Shown piece after piece: positions 60,030 to 64,000 of a stretch of DNA of 64,000 bases. The notes below the pieces were generated by a model. That model did not search any database, was not told the DNA's origin, and was given only the letters and a program-made list of their open reading frames with translations. The translations under genes and the position numbers were made by a program. The DNA lies in assembly GCA_021014325.1 (NCBI GenBank), contig CM037472.1, forward strand, positions 7,688,001-7,752,000. The letters run 5' to 3'. Position 1 is the stretch's first letter; the number at the start of each line of letters is the position of its first letter. Source of the DNA: Plazaster borealis. Taxonomy: Eukaryota > Echinodermata > Asteroidea > Forcipulatida > Labidiasteridae.

Positions 60030-62735
60030 ATGTCCCCTAACTATATGTCCCCTACATTAATGAGAAATGGTGCAACACAGTTATTGTTCGGGAAAAGATA
60101 TGCACCCCAGACATTGAACTTCTTTCCATCTCGCTACGCCCATTTTATATTCCGAGGGAATTTCCTCAACTTTTCTACATTCTTGTGTACATTCACCCTG
60201 GTGCTTATAGGACATCTGCTACTGACATCATCGCTAATCACATCAACCAGCTTGATTCGATTTCACCCGATGCGCCTAAGTTTATCCTAGGTGACTTCAA
60301 CCACTGTGTGCTAGATAAAACACTGAAAAATTATCAACAATATGTCACATGCCCAACACGTGTGACAAAAACTCTTGATTTGTGCTATGGCTCCATTCCC
60401 TCTGCATATAAATCTTTACCTCTGCCTCCTCTTGGATCTGCCAATCACAACAGTGTACTTTTGGCACCAGTTTATAAATCTGTGTTCCAGCGTTGCCAAC
60501 GAGTGGTGAAAACCATGAAGCACTGGACCAAAGACAGCATTCTTTGCTTACAAGGGTGCTTTGAATGCACTGAATGGCAACTATTCCAGGACACATGTTG
60601 TACGTTAGATGAGCTAGTGGACGTCGTCACCTCCTACATTAAATTTTGCGTAGACTCTGTAATTCCATCAAGACAGATCACAATCTTTCCTAACAATAAA
60701 CCGTGGGTCACAAAGGATTTGAAGAATGTCTTAAACAAGAAAAAAGGACCTTTTACCAAGGAACTACTGAAGAAAAAAAGCAAGTAAATAAAGAGGTCAA
60801 AGTGGCCATAAGACGTGCCAAGCAGACTTACAAGAACAAAGTTGAGTCTAAATTTACAGGTGGTAATTTTCGTGCTGCTTGGCAAGGTATAAAGTCAATG
60901 GCTGCTACCAATACATCATCTGATCTACATTATCGATCACGAATCAACCTGCCAAATCTGACTGATGACAGCCTGCCAGATGAATTGAACACATTTTTTA
61001 CTCGCTTTGAAAAGTTTGATTTTTCCTTTGGCTATGATGAACTAAAGTCATCTTTGTCTTCTTGCGGAAACACTGTCATAGACCAAAAGACTGTAGCAAA
61101 GTACTTAAGAACTACCAATGTAAACAGAAGTCCTGGACCTGATCAAATTTGTGGAAGAACTCTTCAGAATTGTGCTGATCAGCTTAGTGGCGTTTTTAGA
61201 TATATATTCCAAACTTCTATTGACACAGCTACTGTACCCACTGCTTGGAAAACATCTACCATTATCCCTATACCGAAGAATGGCAAACCCAAAGAACTGA
61301 ATGACTTTAGACCTATCGCCCTTACTTCACTTGTAATGAAAACTTTGGAGAAAATTATAAAGTCTAAAATACTGTCATTCACAGAGCATCTGTTAGATCC
61401 TCTTCAATTTGCTTACAGGGCTGGGAGAAGTGTTGATGATGCTTAGCTTTTCATTCTGAATAAATTGTACACTCACCTTGAGAAACCGCATGCCCATGCT
61501 AGGATTCTTTTTGCCGACTTTTCATCGGCTTTTAATTCACTGCAACCTTATATTTTAGCTCAAAAGCTCATCTCAGACTTTCATCTTAGTGATCAATTGA
61601 CTGCTTGGATAATCGATTTCCTTTCTTGCCGTTCCCAAAGCGTTTTTGTTAATGGTAAATTATCAAATGTTATAGTGACTAATACAGGTTCCCCACAAGG
61701 CTGTGTGTTGTCACCACTCCTGTATATTTTGTACACAGACAATTGTAGATGTAGCCATGATGACAGATTTTTAGTCAAATTTGCTGATGACAGTGCTTTA
61801 GTTTCACTTTTTATTGGGCCAGAAAATAATCATGGTGATGCTCTCAAAGAATTTGTTGATTGGTGTGATGATTCTTACTTAGAGTTGAATGTTCAAAAGA
61901 CCAAAGAACTCATTGTGGATTTTAGAAAAAAGAGTGAGGATGTCTGTTCAACCATTATTCACAGTCAAGAAGTTGAAATCGTGTTGAAATACAAATATTT
62001 AGGCACTGTATTTGATGACAAGCTCAGATGGAATGAAAACACGGACATGGTTATCAAAAAATGTCAACAGCGTTTATACTTTCTCCGGAAGTTGAAAACC
62101 TTCTCTGTTGATACCACAATTCTTAAGTCTTTTTTATCGGTCGTTCATTGAAAGTGTATTGTGTTTTTCGTTCATTTCCTGGTACTTCAATTTAAATGTG
62201 AAAAACAAAAACAGTTTGAAAAGAATTGTCAGCCTTGGGTCTAAAATTATTGGAGAGCCACAAAGAGATCTTAGCCAGTTCTGTGAACAACAAATACTTA
62301 GGAAAGCAAAATCTATCTTAGTTAGTGATTGTCACATTCTGAAACACATGTTTGAAATACTTCCGTCTGGACGCCGTTTTAGATGCCCACCTTGTAAAAC
62401 TCTTAGACGGAAGCTATCCTTTATTCCAGTGGCAACCAAACTTCTTAATGGTTGTTGCCCAGCTTAAAGTTTTCCATCTAAATTTCAAGTGCAGTTATAA
62501 ATTTTGCTGCTTTCTTCCTTAAATATACATAATTTAAATGTTGATGTTTTATTGTAAATTTGTACAAATATGCTATTTGGTTTGCGTATTTTTATTGTTT
62601 AATGTATAGCCTAGTGTTGCTGCTCTAGTTGGTATTTTTAAAACTGTTTTTATTATGGAGCTGCCCAAATTTGTAATTGCCTTATCAAGGATTAATAAAG
62701 TTTTTTGAATTTGAATTTGAATTTGAATTGAATTT
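60030..62735 (+). mobile_element. Non-LTR retrotransposon, L2/CR1/Rex1 group, nearly full pol
   Basis: Endonuclease then reverse transcriptase in one orientation, ending in a (TTGAAT)n tail at about 62,702-62,735. The 5' part of the endonuclease is missing, as is usual for truncated insertions. It interrupts another non-LTR relic. Confidence 0.85.
60070..62466 (+). pseudogene. Endonuclease-RT polyprotein with stop and frameshifts
   Basis: Endonuclease: EKICTPDIELLS-like start near 60,095, HPGAYRTSATD, then FILGDFNHCVLD (catalytic Asp/Asn) and CPTRVTKTLDLCYG. A Trp/Cys-rich linker leads to NNKPWVTKDLKN. RT: NVNRSPGPDQICGR, WKTSTIIPIPKNG, LNDFRPIALTSLVMK, then stop TAG at 61,444, then ILFADFSSAFNSLQP, TGSPQGCVLSPLLY and VKFADDSALV (catalytic A-D-D), then YKYLGTVFDDKLRW. 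One frameshift near 60,780 and one near 62,130; the C-terminal basic part ends at 62,466. All catalytic residues remain, so it decayed recently. Confidence 0.82.
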
Positions 62736-62739
62736 AATG

Positions 62740-62935
62740 GAGTACCATAAGGCTGTAGCCAGCCTACTGTCTTTTCACAGACATTTTCATGGTAAATGTG
62801 TGTCCAACCTAGTTCCTCCTATCAGGATGTTTGAGCGTGAAACCAGCCTTTCTGCTTGTTCTCATCCATACAACAAGAACTCACTATCCACACCTCCCTT
62901 TCAGAGAAAAAGTATCTTCACTAGCTCTTGATCTC
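62740..62935 (+). pseudogene. C-terminal fragment of the interrupted non-LTR element
   Basis: An open stretch reads MEYHKAVASLLSFHRHFHGK and LSACSHPYNKNSL, resembling the last ~60 residues of jockey/I-like RT proteins. It pairs with 59,640-60,022; about 50 residues between them are missing. Confidence 0.5.
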
Positions 62936-62949
62936 GGAAGAATTTGGAG

Positions 62950-63866
62950 ATCACAAGCCATCACAAGCCATCACAGCTACTCCGCTGTTTGGAGGACAGA
63001 ATTTTGAAGCAGCTTTTCTGCAGTGACTGCCAGCTAATACGCAATCCATCCTTGCTTCTATGGCTCATTTAGTTGGCATCGAGCAACTGGCCAATTTGGC
63101 CAACAAGATTATTGAGGTTTCCCCTCCCCTATAAGAGTCCACAGCTACTACTGAGGTGCCCACTCCCTGCCACTCCCTCCCATCAAAGGCCAATCCTGAT
63201 GTCCTTACCATACAAAATCAGATGGCAGCTCTCACCAGACAAGTTCAGGCCTTGGCGACTCAACTCCAGCCTGGTCAAAGACATAGCCACAGCTGTGGAC
63301 AGCCACGTTCTTGCACCTTTCCTACTGACCGAAGTCCGAGTGCTTCCATCGAACAACCAGCAGATCGACAGTGCTGGTACCACTGGAAGTTTGGGAGCAA
63401 AGACACAAAGTGCACCCACTTGTGCTCCCGCCATAGTCCATTGCAGCCGGAAAACAGCGGTGAATACTCGGCCTGGCAAAACTACCCCTGTCGCTTCTTT
63501 TATATTTTGGATAAGAAGTTGAACACCCATTTCCTGGTAAACACAGGAGCTGGGGTGAGTGTTCTTCCACACAATCCTTAGTTCGAAACACAAACTACAT
63601 CCTTCAACCTACAAGCTGTTAAAGAATCAAACATAAGGACCTATGAAGAGCAATCTTTAACTTTGGATTTTGGGTTGAAGCATGGTTTTCATTGGGTGTT
63701 TATCATTGCAGACTTACTGACACCTATCATTGGAGCTGATTTTCCCTGTCACTATAATCTGTTAGTAGATGTCAAACACCAAAGGCTCACTGATTCCAGT
63801 ACAAGTCTTACAGTACAAGGTGTCACATCAAATAGAGTTTCCATCAGTCCTATGTTTGTGGTTTGA
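62950..63866 (+). pseudogene. Gypsy-type gag-protease relic
   Basis: A gag end is recognisable: KPSQLLRCLEDRILKQLF, then MAHLVGIEQLANLANKIIEV at 63,060, then QMAALTRQVQALATQL. A zinc-finger-like CWYHWKFGSKDTKC follows, then the retropepsin motif as FLVNTGAGVSVLP near 63,530, where the usual DTG catalytic Asp reads NTG. Further protease-type sequence (VFIIADLLTPIIGADF, LLVDVKHQRLTD) runs to a stop at 63,866. Frames change several times. RT, if present, lies beyond or is lost at the window edge. Confidence 0.72.
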
Positions 63867-64000
63867 TCAGCTTCACTCTACGACACTCTCCTTCGTTTAC
63901 TGATAATCATCAACCACATGTTCCTCACAAGTTCCATCGGGCCACTTTCAACGTCATCATGACGTCATTAAGTTCATATTGAGGTTCAATTCAATTTCAA

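Overview
Kind of genome. This is a repeat-rich, AT-leaning animal genome. The evidence is one spliced host gene with GT-AG introns of up to 14 kb, L2/CR1-type non-LTR elements, a Penelope-like element, a DIRS element, gypsy-type LTR relics, tRNA-derived SINEs and several MITEs. The mix fits a marine invertebrate, perhaps a deuterostome such as an echinoderm, but I cannot name a species. There is no sign of a bacterial operon, CRISPR array, rRNA or functional tRNA.

Host gene. The only complete host gene I can assemble is ribokinase (RBKS), on the plus strand from 14,260 to 53,536. It has eight coding exons whose phases agree at every junction and gives 308 residues. Its introns hold most of the other features: intron 1 (14.3 kb) carries an L2/CR1 relic, a SINE, a 2-kb non-autonomous LTR element and a Penelope-like element; intron 3 carries a DIRS retrotransposon; introns 4 to 7 carry SINE composites, an LTR-element integrase relic and a 1.2-kb TIR element. 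A second possible host exon (59,121-59,391, minus) encodes a membrane segment and a tail ending in a PDZ-ligand-like TEL.

The most unusual object. Positions 456-13,511 form one 13-kb inverted-repeat (foldback) DNA transposon flanked by an exact 8-bp target duplication (CTAGCTCT at 448-455 and 13,512-13,519). Each arm has about 385 bp of unique terminal repeat followed by a tandem array of a ~201-bp monomer, about 22 copies on the left and about 9-10 on the right in opposite orientation. Between the arms, on the minus strand, lie at least four phase-compatible exons of an unrecognised gene with one C2H2 zinc finger. An LTR element (LTR 6,439-7,257, gag to 5,195) has inserted into that gene and removed the rest of the left interior. 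The element sits about 750 bp upstream of the RBKS start codon.

Right end. After RBKS come a 28-bp minisatellite (54.3-54.9 kb), an RT fragment (55.3-55.7 kb), a MITE (56.9 kb), an L2/CR1/Rex1-type non-LTR element (60.0-62.7 kb) inserted in another non-LTR relic, and a gypsy gag-protease relic running towards the window edge.
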